From: Leifsonia xyli
GTDB taxonomy: Bacteria > Actinomycetota > Actinomycetes > Actinomycetales > Microbacteriaceae
Direction of reading: 5' to 3'
Assembly (NCBI GenBank): GCA_001647635.1
Contig: CP014761.1
Coordinates: 806,001 to 870,000, forward strand
Length of the DNA stretch: 64,000 nucleotides
In this document: one piece after another, positions 26,777 through 36,197 of the stretch
How the letters are laid out: every line of letters begins with the position of its first letter
How positions within the stretch are numbered: the stretch's first letter is position 1
Notes under the pieces: model-generated
Told to the model about the DNA's origin: nothing
Databases searched by the model: none
The model's input: the letters and a program-made list of their open reading frames with translations, nothing else
Program-made: the position numbers and the translations under genes

Positions 26777-28201
26777 ATGTTCCGTGATTCTTCCGAGGTG
26801 CTCAAGTTCATCAAGGACACCGACGTCAAGTTCCTTGATATCCGCTTCACCGACCTTCCCGGTGTGCAGCAGCACTTCAACATCCCCGCCGCTACCGTCG
26901 ACGAGGACTTCTTCTCCGTCGGCCAGCTGTTCGACGGCTCCTCGATCCGCGGTTTCGCGTCGATCCACGAGTCCGACATGCAGCTCATCCCGGATGTGTC
27001 GACCGCCTACGTCGACCCGTTCCGCGCCGAGCGCACCCTGATCATGGTGTTCGACATCTACAACCCGCGTAACGGCGAGATCTACGCGAAGGACCCGCGT
27101 CAGGTCGCGAAGAAGGCGGAGAAGTACCTGGCGTCGACGGGCATCGCCGACACCGCGTTCTTCGCCCCGGAGGCGGAGTTCTACATCTTCGACGACGTCC
27201 GCTACGAGGTGAACCAGCACTCGAGCTTCTACTCCGTCGACTCCAGCGAGGGCGCCTGGAACTCGGGTCGCACCGAAGAGGGCGGCAACCTCGCCAACAA
27301 GACCCCGTACAAGGGCGGCTACTTCCCCGTCTCGCCGGTCGACCAGCACGCCGACCTGCGCGACGACATCGTCCTCAAGCTGATCGAGGCGGGCCTCGAG
27401 GTCGAGCGCTCGCACCACGAGGTCGGCACCGCCGGCCAGGGCGAGATCAACTACAAGTTCGACACGATGGTCCACGCTGCCGACGACATCCTGAAGTTCA
27501 AGTACATCGTGAAGAACACCGCGAGCGAGTGGGGCAAGACGGCGACGTTCATGCCGAAGCCGCTGTTCGGCGACAATGGCTCGGGCATGCACACCCACCA
27601 GTCGCTGTGGAACGACGGCAAGCCTCTGTTCTACGACGAGGCCGGCTACGGCGGCCTGTCGGACGTCGCCCGCTGGTACATCGGCGGCCTGCTCAAGCAC
27701 GCCCCCGCGGTGCTCGCCTTCACGAACCCGACGGTGAACTCCTTCCACCGCCTGGTCCCCGGCTTCGAGGCCCCGGTCAACCTGGTCTACTCGGCCGGCA
27801 ACCGCTCGGCGTCGATCCGCATCCCGATCACGGGCTCCAACCCGAAGGCGAAGCGCATCGAGTTCCGCGCGCCCGACGCCTCCGGCAACCCGTACCTCGC
27901 GTTCGCCGCCCAGCTGATGGCGGGCCTCGACGGCATCAAGAACCGCATCGAGCCGCACGAGCCGGTCGACAAGGACCTCTACGAGCTCCCGCCGGAGGAG
28001 GCCAAGAACATCCCCCAGGTGCCGGCGTCGCTCGGCGAGGCCCTCGACGCGCTCGAGGCCGACCACGACTTCCTCACCGCGGGCGGCGTGTTCACCCCGG
28101 AGCTCATCGAGACCTGGATCGAGTACAAGCGCGAGAAGGAGATCAAGCCCCTCGCGCAGCGTCCGCACCCGTTCGAGTACGAGCTGTACTACGGGGTCTG
28201 A
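26777..28201 (+). CDS. glnA: Glutamine synthetase type I (adenylylation-regulated)
   Basis: 474 residues. The beta-grasp domain ([20 protein letters not shown]) and the catalytic domain ([53 protein letters not shown]) are complete. The adenylylation tyrosine lies in [10 protein letters not shown], so this is a GSI-beta enzyme controlled by GlnE, which is encoded 1.8 kb downstream. It condenses glutamate and ammonia. ATG 26777 has GGGAG 8 bases upstream. A leader of about 140 bases separates it from the RDD gene and contains a TACGTT hexamer near 26713, so unlike many neighbours it has a 5' UTR. Confidence 0.95.
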   Translation: MFRDSSEVLKFIKDTDVKFLDIRFTDLPGVQQHFNIPAATVDEDFFSVGQLFDGSSIRGFASIHESDMQLIPDVSTAYVDPFRAERTLIMVFDIYNPRNGEIYAKDPRQVAKKAEKYLASTGIADTAFFAPEAEFYIFDDVRYEVNQHSSFYSVDSSEGAWNSGRTEEGGNLANKTPYKGGYFPVSPVDQHADLRDDIVLKLIEAGLEVERSHHEVGTAGQGEINYKFDTMVHAADDILKFKYIVKNTASEWGKTATFMPKPLFGDNGSGMHTHQSLWNDGKPLFYDEAGYGGLSDVARWYIGGLLKHAPAVLAFTNPTVNSFHRLVPGFEAPVNLVYSAGNRSASIRIPITGSNPKAKRIEFRAPDASGNPYLAFAAQLMAGLDGIKNRIEPHEPVDKDLYELPPEEAKNIPQVPASLGEALDALEADHDFLTAGGVFTPELIETWIEYKREKEIKPLAQRPHPFEYELYYGV

Positions 28202-28219
28202 TCCGCGTCAGGTATCACA

Positions 28220-28253
28220 GAAGGGCCGCATCCCGCGAGGGGTGCGGCCCTTC
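28220..28253 (+). terminator. Intrinsic terminator of glnA
   Basis: A 15-bp stem with one G-U pair closes a GCGA (GNRA-type) tetraloop 18 bases after the glnA stop. The arms begin GAAGGGCCGCA, and TTCC ends the right arm. Confidence 0.75.
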
Positions 28254-28369
28254 CGCGTATCCGCCGGTCCTGCGCAACGTCGGATGTCGGGCCGAGGAAG
28301 TCCGAGGGCCGCGGTCGGGATGGACAATCCTCCCGACAACGGCCGGATCTCCGTCGATATGCGGGCGTG

Positions 28370-29833
28370 TCAATCCGCCGGTATCAGCGCGAACCCGGTG
28401 TCCGGCCTCGAGATCCCCCGCGAGAACGCTGCCAGCGAGTCCGAGCGGGAGTCGATACGCCAGTCGTTGGTCGAGCGTTCGCCTCCGACGTAGCTGGTGA
28501 TCGCCAGGCTGAACCAGCTGAAGCCGATGATGTCCGCGTTCTTGGGGTCCGCGAAGCCGTCGAAGAAGCTCTTCACCCAGGCCGGCTTGTGGCCGTCGGT
28601 CTCCGAGGCGCCGACCTCGGCGAGGAGGATCGGCTTGGTCGTGAGCGCCCGCAGCTGATTCAGGCTGGAGTCGTAGGTGTACGAGAACGTGAAGTCGTTG
28701 CCGGCACGCCACGGCGGGCGCAGGTAGCCCGACAGTCCCACCCAGTCGACGTACGCGTCGCCCGGGTAGTAGCCGTTCAGGAACGCTTGCGTCGCGTGCG
28801 ACGCCGGCTGCATGTTGTTGATGATGTTCGGCGCCCATACCCAGATCACCAGGCTGTTGGCGCCCTCCTCCTGGAAGATGTCGTGGACATGCCGCCACAT
28901 CCTCACGTAGTCGCCCACGTTGTTGCCATTGATCGGCTTGTTGCTGCCGTTGAGCTCCGACCACGGGTACCAGGTGCCGTTCATCTCGTGGTCGAGGCGG
29001 ATGGCGAGGGGCAGGCCGGTGGCGATGATGTCCTTCGCGTACTGGTGCAGGTACGCGTCGAAGCCCCCGTCGATGATCTTCGGCAGCGAGTAGTCGGGGG
29101 CGGAGTTCGAGTTGTTCGCGGCGGCGATCGGGCGCGACTCCCAGGTGAGCAAAGGGAGTCGGCCTTTCTGCCACGCGCGCGTGACGGCGTTCGCGCGGAA
29201 GTTCTCATCCCATCCGCTGAAGTACCCGACGACGTTCGGCTGCACGCCGATCTTCTTGGACGTCGCGTCGAACGTGGCCCAGTTGAACGGGGCCTGTTCG
29301 GTGAACATCCCGAAGTAGCGCTTGTCCGGATGCAGGAGGGTGTCCCGACTGGGCGCCGTGACCGCTGCGGGCTGGGTGTGCCCGGTCCCTCCACCCGTCG
29401 AGGGATGCGCGGAGCCACCCGTCGACGAGGCGCCTCCCGACGCCGATCCTCCCGAACCGTCGGCTCCGTCCGCCTTCAGCTGGGCGATCTCCTGCTGGGC
29501 CGCCGCGAGCTGCTGCTGCGCGGACGCCATCTCCTTGGCGTGCGCCGCCGCGGCGACAGCGGCCGCCGCGGCCTGGTGCTTCAGCTTGGCGGACTGGCTG
29601 GCCACGGTGCTCGTGGTCGCGTTCAGTTTCTTCCTCAACTGGGCGTTCTGGGCGGCGAGCGGATTCGTGGCGGCGATGACGGTGTCCGCCACCTTCCGCA
29701 CCGGGTTCTCGGGCGTCGACCAGACGAACCAGGACACGGCGACGAGGCACGCGGCGAGCACCAGGGCGGCGACGGCCGTCAAGCGGGCATTGGTCCGGCT
29801 GCGGGCCCAGAAGCGAAGAGAATTGGTCGACAT
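28370..29833 (-). CDS. Membrane-anchored GH26-like glycoside hydrolase with coiled-coil stalk
   Basis: 487 residues. One membrane helix (about 18-40) is followed by an alanine/glutamine-rich coiled coil (about 55-115), a Ser/Gly/Thr-rich linker to about residue 150, and a TIM-barrel domain of about 330 residues. RLDHEMNGTWYPW (acid/base Glu) and LLAEVGASE (nucleophile Glu) match family GH26 (beta-mannanases and related endo-glycanases). The enzyme is expected outside the cell, held off the membrane by the stalk; the polymer it cuts is unknown. GGAGGTG lies 5 bases before ATG 29833. It stands alone between glnA and glnE, with no other sugar genes. Confidence 0.78.
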   Translation of the reverse strand: MSTNSLRFWARSRTNARLTAVAALVLAACLVAVSWFVWSTPENPVRKVADTVIAATNPLAAQNAQLRKKLNATTSTVASQSAKLKHQAAAAAVAAAAHAKEMASAQQQLAAAQQEIAQLKADGADGSGGSASGGASSTGGSAHPSTGGGTGHTQPAAVTAPSRDTLLHPDKRYFGMFTEQAPFNWATFDATSKKIGVQPNVVGYFSGWDENFRANAVTRAWQKGRLPLLTWESRPIAAANNSNSAPDYSLPKIIDGGFDAYLHQYAKDIIATGLPLAIRLDHEMNGTWYPWSELNGSNKPINGNNVGDYVRMWRHVHDIFQEEGANSLVIWVWAPNIINNMQPASHATQAFLNGYYPGDAYVDWVGLSGYLRPPWRAGNDFTFSYTYDSSLNQLRALTTKPILLAEVGASETDGHKPAWVKSFFDGFADPKNADIIGFSWFSLAITSYVGGERSTNDWRIDSRSDSLAAFSRGISRPDTGFALIPAD

Positions 29834-29984
29834 GATGCACCTCCGGGTTCGGGAGGGTCGGATGCATCCACGTCGTCGGGGACCGGGTGGCCCCAGTGTG
29901 GGGGCCGCGGTCGGATGCGGCAACCCGGTCCGGCCGGAATTTACCTCCCCGAAACGCGCGGTTCTCCCGTCGCCGGCGCGAGCA

Positions 29985-32900
29985 TCACGCCGTCGGCGTC
30001 GGCCGCTGCGGAGCGCCGTAGAAGGCGCGCTCGAAGACCTGGCGCGCGCGGCGGGTGACCGCGAGGTAGTCCTCCTCCAGCCGGCTCGCCGAGCCGGGCG
30101 GGTACTCCATCAGGCGGGCGACGCCGTCCAGCGCCACCCGGTCCGAAGGCAGGACGTCGGCGGTCTTATTCGTCCAGAGGGTCATCGCCGAGCGGGTGCG
30201 GGACGCGAAGATCCAGGCGTCGCGCAGCCGGGTCGCGTCCTCCGCCGACACGAAGCCGTGGGCGGCGGCAGCGGTCAGGGCCTCCAGGGTGGATGGGGTG
30301 CGCAGCGCGGGGACGGCGGAGGCGTGCTCCAGCTGGATGAGCTGCACGAACCACTCCACGTCGCTCAGCGAGCCGCGGCCGAGCTTGAGGTGGCGGGAGG
30401 GATCGGCGCCCTGCGGGAGGCGCTCGTTCTCGACCCGGGCCTTGATGCGCTTCACCTCGCGCACCTCCTGCTCGCCGATCGACGCGGGATACCGCACCTC
30501 GTCGGCGAGCTCGGCGAAGTCCGCGAGCAGGGCCGCATCGCCGGCGACGCCGCGGGCTCGGAGCAGCGCCTGCGCCTCCCAGGTCAACGACCAGCGGCAG
30601 TAGTACGCGCGGTACGACTCGAGCGAGCGGACCGGCGGGCCGTTCTTCCCTTCCGGACGCAGCCCGATGTCGAGGTCGAGCGGGAGGCGGTTGTCCTCGG
30701 TCAGGCGGTTCAGCTCGGAGACGATGGTCAGGGCCGCGCGGTTGGCCGCCTCCTGGTCCGCCGCGAGCGGGCGGAAGACGTACATGACGTCGGCGTCGGA
30801 GCCGAAACCGAGCTCGCGTCCGCCGAACCGACCCATCCCGATCACCGCGAACTCGAGCTGGTCGGCGTCGTCTCTGGCGGCACGGATCGCCCGCAGTACG
30901 CCGTCGATGGTGTTCTCGGTGACGTCGCTCAGGCCCCGCGCCAGCTCGTCGATGGTCGCGAAGCCGAGGATGCCCGACACCGCCAGCCGCAGGATCTCGC
31001 GTCGGCGCATGGCCCGGATCGCGGTCGCGGCGGTGTCGACGGATTCGTGCCTCCCGAGGATCGCCGCCGTCTCGTCCCGCAGCAGCGCCGCCGACCGGGG
31101 GCGCAGCTCGTCCTCCGACTCCAGCCACGCCGCGGACTCCGGGATCCGGCCGAGCAGTTCGCCCGCGAAGCGCGAGCCCGACAGCACGCGGGTCAGGCGC
31201 TCGGCGGCGCCGGTGGAGTCGCGCAGCATCCGGAGGTACCAGTGCGTGCCGCCGAGCTCCTCGCTGAGGCGGCGGAAGGTGAGGAGGCCGTAGTCGGGGT
31301 CGGGGCCGTCGGCGAACCACTGCAGCATGACCGGCAGCAGGTGGCGCTGGATGGTCGCCCGGCGGGAGACGCCGCTGGTGAGCGCGGCGATGTGGCCGAG
31401 CGCTCCACGCGGGTCGCGGAAGCCGATCGCCGCGAGCCGCGCCTCGGCCTGGGCGCTGGTGAGGCCGACTCCCCCGGCCAGTCGCGCGTCCTCGACCGAG
31501 GTGGAGGCGACGGCGCTGAGAAGCGGACGGTAGAAGAGCCGCTCATGCAGGCCGCGCACGCGATGCTTGATCTCGTTCCAGGCGACGAGGAGCTGGTCTG
31601 CGTTCGGCGCGAGACCGGTGGCACGGGCGAGGATGCGCACGTCGGCCTCATCGCGCGGCATGAGGTGGGTGCGCGTCAGCCGGCGCAGCTGGAGTCGGTG
31701 CTCCATGAGGCGCAGGCTGCGGTAGTCGTGCGAGAAGGCGGCGGACTCCTCGCGGCCGATGTAGCCCTGCGCGGCGAGCGCGGCGAGGGCGGACAGCGTG
31801 TCGCGCTGGCGCACCTCCTCGTCCGTCTGGCCGTGGACGAGCTGAAGCAGCTGCACGGTGAACTCCACGTCGCGCAGCCCCCCGGGCCCGAGCTTCAGCT
31901 GGTAGTGCACCTCGTCGTCCGGGATGTTGTCGGTGACGCGCTCGCGCATCCGCTGCACCGATTCGACGAAGTTCTCACGGGAGGCGCTGCTCCACACCTT
32001 CGGAGACAGCGCCGCGACGTACCGGTCGCCCAGGCCGGGGTCGCCGGCGAGCGGGCGCGCCTTCAGGAGCGCCTGGAACTCCCAGCCCTTCGCCCAGCGG
32101 TCGTAGTACGCGATGTGAGAGTCGAGGGTGCGGACGAGCGCGCCGTCCTTGCCCTCGGGCCGCAGGTTGGGGTCGACCTCCCAGAGGCCGGGCTCGATGG
32201 CGGGCTCGTGGATGCCGCGCATCGTGAGCATCGCGAGGCGCGTCGCGATGTCGACGGCTCGGCCGGGCTCCAGTCCCGCGGACTCGACGCCCTCCGTGAC
32301 GAAGATGACGTCGACGTCGCTGAGGTAGTTGAGCTCCCGGGCGCCGGCCTTGCCCATCCCGATCACGGCGAACGGGGTGGCCCGCACCTGCCGCTCGGGG
32401 AAGCGGCCGGGGCCGGAGCCGATGGTCATGCGGCGGGCGACGGCCAGCGACGCCTCCAGCGCGGCGGAGGCGAGGTCGCTGAGGGCGGCGGCGACAGCGT
32501 CGAACCCGGCGACGGGATCCGCCTGCTCCAGATCGAAGGCTGCCAGCTGCACGAGCCGACGGCGGTAGCGGACGCGCAGGGCGGTCCAGGCGCGCTCGTC
32601 GGCGTCGGCCGCGACGCCGTCGACCGCATCCACGGCCTCCAGGAGGTCTGCCCTCAGCTCGTCGGGCCCGGGCAGCGAGGCGACGGGATGCGCGAGAGCG
32701 TCGAGCTCCTGCGGCTGGCGCAGGAAGAACTCGGCGATGCCCTCCGACGCGCCGATCACCCGGAACAGCCGGCGGGCGTCCTCGACGGAGGCGAACCGCG
32801 GACGTGCACGGTCGGGCGCCTGCCGCAGCAGCCGCAGCGCCCAGGCGAGCGCCGTGTCCGGATCGGCGGCCGCGGAGATCGCGCCGGTCAGCTCCTCCGG

Positions 32901-33008
32901 GTCGAGCCCGGTCAGGTCGGCGAGCTCGTCCAGCTCGCCGCGGACCGAGCTCAGCCCCACGAACCCGGCACGCGCCAGGGCGGTGAGAGAGAGCTGCTGC
33001 CGGGTCAC
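29985..33008 (-). CDS. glnE: Bifunctional glutamine synthetase adenylyltransferase/deadenylase GlnE
   Basis: 1007 residues with two nucleotidyltransferase domains, each with its GlnE glutamine-synthetase-binding region: GKAGARELNYLSDVDVIFV in the first half and GFGSDADVMYV in the second. It attaches AMP to, and removes it from, the regulatory tyrosine of GlnA. The start was placed at GTG 33008 (VTRQQLSL), 11 bases after the glnA-type gene stop; the frame is open upstream only because it shadows that gene. The length matches actinobacterial GlnE. It is probably co-transcribed with the second glutamine synthetase gene. Confidence 0.93.
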   Translation of the reverse strand: MTRQQLSLTALARAGFVGLSSVRGELDELADLTGLDPEELTGAISAAADPDTALAWALRLLRQAPDRARPRFASVEDARRLFRVIGASEGIAEFFLRQPQELDALAHPVASLPGPDELRADLLEAVDAVDGVAADADERAWTALRVRYRRRLVQLAAFDLEQADPVAGFDAVAAALSDLASAALEASLAVARRMTIGSGPGRFPERQVRATPFAVIGMGKAGARELNYLSDVDVIFVTEGVESAGLEPGRAVDIATRLAMLTMRGIHEPAIEPGLWEVDPNLRPEGKDGALVRTLDSHIAYYDRWAKGWEFQALLKARPLAGDPGLGDRYVAALSPKVWSSASRENFVESVQRMRERVTDNIPDDEVHYQLKLGPGGLRDVEFTVQLLQLVHGQTDEEVRQRDTLSALAALAAQGYIGREESAAFSHDYRSLRLMEHRLQLRRLTRTHLMPRDEADVRILARATGLAPNADQLLVAWNEIKHRVRGLHERLFYRPLLSAVASTSVEDARLAGGVGLTSAQAEARLAAIGFRDPRGALGHIAALTSGVSRRATIQRHLLPVMLQWFADGPDPDYGLLTFRRLSEELGGTHWYLRMLRDSTGAAERLTRVLSGSRFAGELLGRIPESAAWLESEDELRPRSAALLRDETAAILGRHESVDTAATAIRAMRRREILRLAVSGILGFATIDELARGLSDVTENTIDGVLRAIRAARDDADQLEFAVIGMGRFGGRELGFGSDADVMYVFRPLAADQEAANRAALTIVSELNRLTEDNRLPLDLDIGLRPEGKNGPPVRSLESYRAYYCRWSLTWEAQALLRARGVAGDAALLADFAELADEVRYPASIGEQEVREVKRIKARVENERLPQGADPSRHLKLGRGSLSDVEWFVQLIQLEHASAVPALRTPSTLEALTAAAAHGFVSAEDATRLRDAWIFASRTRSAMTLWTNKTADVLPSDRVALDGVARLMEYPPGSASRLEEDYLAVTRRARQVFERAFYGAPQRPTPTA

Positions 33009-33019
33009 TTCGTCAGCGG

Positions 33020-34357
33020 TCAGAGGATCTCGAGGTTGGTCCGGAGCTCGAAGGGGGTGACCTGCGCGCGGTACTCCGACCACTCCCGCCGCTTGTTGAG
33101 GAGCACGTAGTTGAACGCCTGCTCCCCCAGCGTCTCGGCGACGAGCTCCGAGTCCTCCATGAGCGAGATCGCGTGGTCGAGACTGGCCGGCAGCTGGCTG
33201 TAGCCGAGGGCGCGGCGTTCGCCGTCCGAGAGGGCCCAGACGTTGTCCTCGGCCTCCGGCGGGAGCTCGTACTGGCCCTCGATGCCCTTGAGACCCGCCG
33301 CGAGGAGCAGCGAGAACGCGAGGTAGGGGTTGGCCGCCGAGTCCATCGCCCGGTACTCGACCCGGGAGCTCTGCCCCTTGTTCGGCTTGTACAGCGGAAC
33401 GCGGACGAGCGCCGAGCGGTTGTTGTGGCCCCAGCTCACGAAGCTGGGCGCCTCGTCGCCGCCCCACAGGCGCTTGTAGGAGTTGACGAACTGGTTGGTC
33501 ACCGCCGTGATCTCGGGCGCGTGACGCAGGAGGCCGGCGATGAAGTGGCGGCCGATCTTCGACAGCTGGTACTGCGCGCCCGGCTCGAAGAACGCGTTCG
33601 TGTCGCCCTCGAAGAGCGACATGTGCGTGTGCATGCCCGAGCCCGGGTGGCCCTGGAGCGGCTTCGGCATGAAGGTCGCGTACACGCCCTGCTCGATCGC
33701 CACCTCCTTGATCACCGTGCGGAAGGTCATGATGTTGTCGGCGGTCGTCAGCGCGTCGGCGTAACGCAGGTCGATCTCGTTCTGACCCGGGCCGGCCTCG
33801 TGATGACTGAACTCGACCGAGATGCCCAGGTCTTCGAGCATCCGTACCGAGCGGCGGCGGAAGTCGTGGGCAGTGCCGCCGGGGACGTTGTCGAAGTAGC
33901 CGGCCGAGTCGACGGGCTCAGGCCCCTCTTCGCCGAACGAGGACGACTTGAGCAGGTAGAACTCGATCTCGGGATGCGTGTAGAAGGTGAAGCCGCGGTC
34001 GGCCGCCTTCTCGAGCGTGCGCTTCAAAACGTTGCGCGGGTCGGAGACCGCGGGCTGGCCGTCGGGCGTCGTGATGTCGCAGAACATGCGCGCGGTGGGG
34101 TCGATCTCGCCGCGCCACGGCAGGATCTGGAAGGTGGTCGCGTCGGGAAGCGCCAGGAGGTCGGACTCGTAGGCGCGGGTCAGACCCTCGATGGCCGACC
34201 CGTCGAAGCCGAGGCCCTCGCTGAACGCGCCCTCGACCTCGGCCGGGGCGATCGCGACGGACTTCAGCGTGCCGACGACATCGGTGAACCACAGCCTCAC
34301 GAACTTGACGCCACGCTCCTCGATCGTACGAAGAACGAAGTCGCGCTGCTTGTCCAT
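33020..34357 (-). CDS. Second glutamine synthetase-family protein (GlnA2-like)
   Basis: 445 residues. The glutamine synthetase fold is complete: WFTDVVGTLKSVAI, LGFDGSAIEG, HPEIEFYLL, HHEAGPGQNEIDLRYADA, KPLQGHPGSGMHTHMS and SRVEYRAMDSAANPYLAF. It is shorter than the other glutamine synthetase and lacks the K-D/N-L-Y-x-L-P adenylylation site, so it should not be a GlnE target. This is the GlnA2 class found beside glnE in actinobacteria; related members act as glutamine synthetase or as polyamine glutamylating enzymes, and which applies here is open. AAAGGGG lies just upstream of ATG 34357. The gene is divergent from the toxin-antitoxin pair. Confidence 0.9.
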   Translation of the reverse strand: MDKQRDFVLRTIEERGVKFVRLWFTDVVGTLKSVAIAPAEVEGAFSEGLGFDGSAIEGLTRAYESDLLALPDATTFQILPWRGEIDPTARMFCDITTPDGQPAVSDPRNVLKRTLEKAADRGFTFYTHPEIEFYLLKSSSFGEEGPEPVDSAGYFDNVPGGTAHDFRRRSVRMLEDLGISVEFSHHEAGPGQNEIDLRYADALTTADNIMTFRTVIKEVAIEQGVYATFMPKPLQGHPGSGMHTHMSLFEGDTNAFFEPGAQYQLSKIGRHFIAGLLRHAPEITAVTNQFVNSYKRLWGGDEAPSFVSWGHNNRSALVRVPLYKPNKGQSSRVEYRAMDSAANPYLAFSLLLAAGLKGIEGQYELPPEAEDNVWALSDGERRALGYSQLPASLDHAISLMEDSELVAETLGEQAFNYVLLNKRREWSEYRAQVTPFELRTNLEIL

Positions 34358-34436
34358 CCTGCCCCTTTCCTCGGCCGGTTCCAGACTAGTGGGTGGAGGG
34401 TCGCGACACGCGGTGCAACACGGTTCTGGGCGGTGG

Positions 34437-34442
34437 TACACT
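34437..34442 (+). promoter_or_regulatory. -10 hexamer of a leaderless promoter for the antitoxin gene
   Basis: TACACT, then TGCGGA (6 bases), then ATG 34449. Confidence 0.6.
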
Positions 34443-34448
34443 TGCGGA

Positions 34449-34709
34449 ATGCCGACCACGTTGCTCCGGACTCAGGTGACCCATACGCCAGCCGTCGTGC
34501 GCGCTCTCGAGACCGCACGCGAGACATGGTCCGACGAGAGCGACGGCAAGCTGCTGCTGCACCTGATCGAGGCCGGCGAGCGGAGCGTCCGCGAGCAGCG
34601 GGACCGAGAGATCGAGGAGCGCCGCGCCGCGCTGGATCGCATGAGCGCCAAGTACGCCGGAATGTTCACGGAAAGCCTCGCCTCCATTCGCGAAGGCTGG
34701 CCCGAGTGA
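34449..34709 (+). CDS. Antitoxin of a VapBC-type pair
   Basis: 86 residues. The N-terminus (LRTQVTHTPAVVRALETA) could form a ribbon-helix-helix DNA-binding segment, and the rest is a charged helical region typical of antitoxins that wrap the toxin. I do not recognise the precise family. The assignment rests mainly on position: it ends in a GTGA overlap with a PIN-domain gene. It would neutralise the toxin and repress the operon. The start sits directly after a -10 box, so it is leaderless. Confidence 0.65.
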   Translation: MPTTLLRTQVTHTPAVVRALETARETWSDESDGKLLLHLIEAGERSVREQRDREIEERRAALDRMSAKYAGMFTESLASIREGWPE

Positions 34710-35092
34710 CATTCGCGGTGGACGCGGGTGTCCTGATCGCCCTTCTGGATCCGTGGGACGTCCACCACTCCGCGGCGAAGGATGTCTTCGAGGTCGGCAG
34801 CCGGTACCTCGTGCACCCGGTCAACCTGGCGGAAGCGCTCATCAATCCCGAGCGCGAGGGTCAGGCTCTCGAGGCTTTCGAGGACCTTCGCCGCTTCGGC
34901 GTCACACCGACGACCCTGGGACCGAACGAACCGCTGATCCTCGCACGCCTTCGCGCCGAACACCGCCTCACCATGCCCGACGCCTGCGCCCTCGCCGTCG
35001 CCGTCGGCAACGACATTCCGCTGGTCACCTTCGACAACAAGTTGGCTTCAGCCGCCTCGAAGCGCGGGCTCCACGAGCCCGTACCCGTCTGA
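34706..35092 (+). CDS. PIN-domain toxin (VapC family)
   Basis: 128 residues. The acidic metal residues of PIN nucleases are all visible: FAVDAGVLIALLD (first Asp), NLAEAL (Glu), MPDACAL (Asp) and LVTFDNKLA (last Asp). PIN toxins cut RNA when released from their antitoxin. GTG 34706 overlaps the antitoxin stop by GTGA, so toxin synthesis depends on antitoxin translation. It ends 35 bases before panB, whose own leaderless promoter lies in that gap. Confidence 0.85.
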   Translation: MTFAVDAGVLIALLDPWDVHHSAAKDVFEVGSRYLVHPVNLAEALINPEREGQALEAFEDLRRFGVTPTTLGPNEPLILARLRAEHRLTMPDACALAVAVGNDIPLVTFDNKLASAASKRGLHEPVPV

Positions 35093-35115
35093 CTCACCGG
35101 CCGTTTCCCCGTCAC

Positions 35116-35121
35116 TAGACT
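35116..35121 (+). promoter_or_regulatory. -10 hexamer of a leaderless promoter for panB
   Basis: TAGACT, then GACGAC (6 bases), then ATG 35128. Confidence 0.65.
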
Positions 35122-35127
35122 GACGAC

Positions 35128-35979
35128 ATGAGCGAGCAGTCACCGGTGCCCTCCGTCCATCCCTCGTCTTCGTCGATGCAGTCGCTGAAGCGGGTACGCA
35201 CCCGACACTTCCAGGCGGCCAAGGAGGAGGGCGCTCCGTTCACCGGCCTGACCAGCTACGACATGCTGACCGCTCAGATCTTCGACGAGGCCGGCATCGA
35301 CTTCCTGCTCGTCGGCGACTCCGCCGGCAACAACGTGCTCGGCTACGACACGACGCTTCCGGTCACCATCGACGACCTCATCCCGCTGACCCGCGCGGTC
35401 GCCAAGGCCGTGAAGCGCGCGTTCGTGGTGGCCGACATGCCGTTCGGCTCGTACGAGACCGGGCCGCTGGAGGCGCTGCACACCGCCGTCCGCTTCATGA
35501 AGGAGACCGGCGCGCACGCGGTCAAGCTGGAGGGCGGTCGGCGCAGCGCGGAGCAGATCCGCCGCATCGTGGAGGCGGGCATTCCTGTGATGGCGCACAT
35601 CGGGTTCACGCCGCAGAGCGAGCACGGGCTCGGCGGACACCTGGTGCAGGGGCGCGGCGACGCCGCCGAGCAGGTGCTGGCCGATGCGCACGCCGTCGAG
35701 GAGGCCGGGGCGTTCGCCGTGGTGCTCGAAATGGTGCCCGCCGAGGTGGCGAAGCGCGTGACGGCCGAGCTGCGCATCCCGACGATCAGCGTCGGAGCCG
35801 GCCCGCACACCGACGGCCAGCTGCTGGTGTGGACCGACTGGGCCGGCCTGTCGACGGGTCGCGTTCCGCGCTTCGTGAAGCAGTACGCCGACCTGAAGAC
35901 GATCCTCGGGGATGCTGCGCGCGCCTACAAGGCGGATGTGCAGAACCGCACCTTCCCCACCGAGGAGCACAGCTTCTAG
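35128..35979 (+). CDS. panB: 3-methyl-2-oxobutanoate hydroxymethyltransferase
   Basis: 283 residues. Family motifs include [24 protein letters not shown], the metal and substrate region [31 protein letters not shown] and [15 protein letters not shown]. It makes ketopantoate from 2-oxoisovalerate and methylene-tetrahydrofolate, the first step of pantothenate synthesis. No other pan gene is in the window. Its stop overlaps the convergent SPOR-like gene by 4 bases. Confidence 0.94.
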   Translation: MSEQSPVPSVHPSSSSMQSLKRVRTRHFQAAKEEGAPFTGLTSYDMLTAQIFDEAGIDFLLVGDSAGNNVLGYDTTLPVTIDDLIPLTRAVAKAVKRAFVVADMPFGSYETGPLEALHTAVRFMKETGAHAVKLEGGRRSAEQIRRIVEAGIPVMAHIGFTPQSEHGLGGHLVQGRGDAAEQVLADAHAVEEAGAFAVVLEMVPAEVAKRVTAELRIPTISVGAGPHTDGQLLVWTDWAGLSTGRVPRFVKQYADLKTILGDAARAYKADVQNRTFPTEEHSF

Positions 35980-36185
35980 CGGTTCTCCTCCGCGTCCTCC
36001 TCGGCCCACTTGGCGGAGTTCTCGCGGAGCTTCTCGAGCGCGTGCTCCGCCTCTTCGCGCGTGTCGAACGGACCGACGCGGTTCGGAGCCGGCGACAGGA
36101 AGCCCTGCTCCACCTCGCCGGTCTTCATGTTGTACCAGTACTTGTGCTCGGCGTCCTGCTTGATGCCGTACTCGTCGCTCGTCAT
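35976..36185 (-). CDS. Small SPOR-like domain protein
   Basis: 69 residues. [15 protein letters not shown] and [19 protein letters not shown] resemble the small actinobacterial SPOR-like proteins; canonical SPOR domains bind denuded peptidoglycan glycans. There is no signal peptide, so a direct cell-wall role is doubtful. Its start is 12 bases from the start of divergent map. The position between panB and map is common in Microbacteriaceae. Confidence 0.75.
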   Translation of the reverse strand: MTSDEYGIKQDAEHKYWYNMKTGEVEQGFLSPAPNRVGPFDTREEAEHALEKLRENSAKWAEEDAEENR

Positions 36186-36190
36186 AGAGT
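36185..36190 (+). promoter_or_regulatory. -10 hexamer of a leaderless promoter for map
   Basis: TAGAGT, then 7 bases (TGATCGT), then ATG 36198. The hexamer overlaps the start codon of the divergent gene. Confidence 0.55.
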
Positions 36191-36197
36191 TGATCGT

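Noticed and set aside
29322..33110. A 1262-codon plus-strand open frame opposite glnE
   Set aside because: It has no recognisable domain and shadows glnE, whose two nucleotidyltransferase domains are clear.
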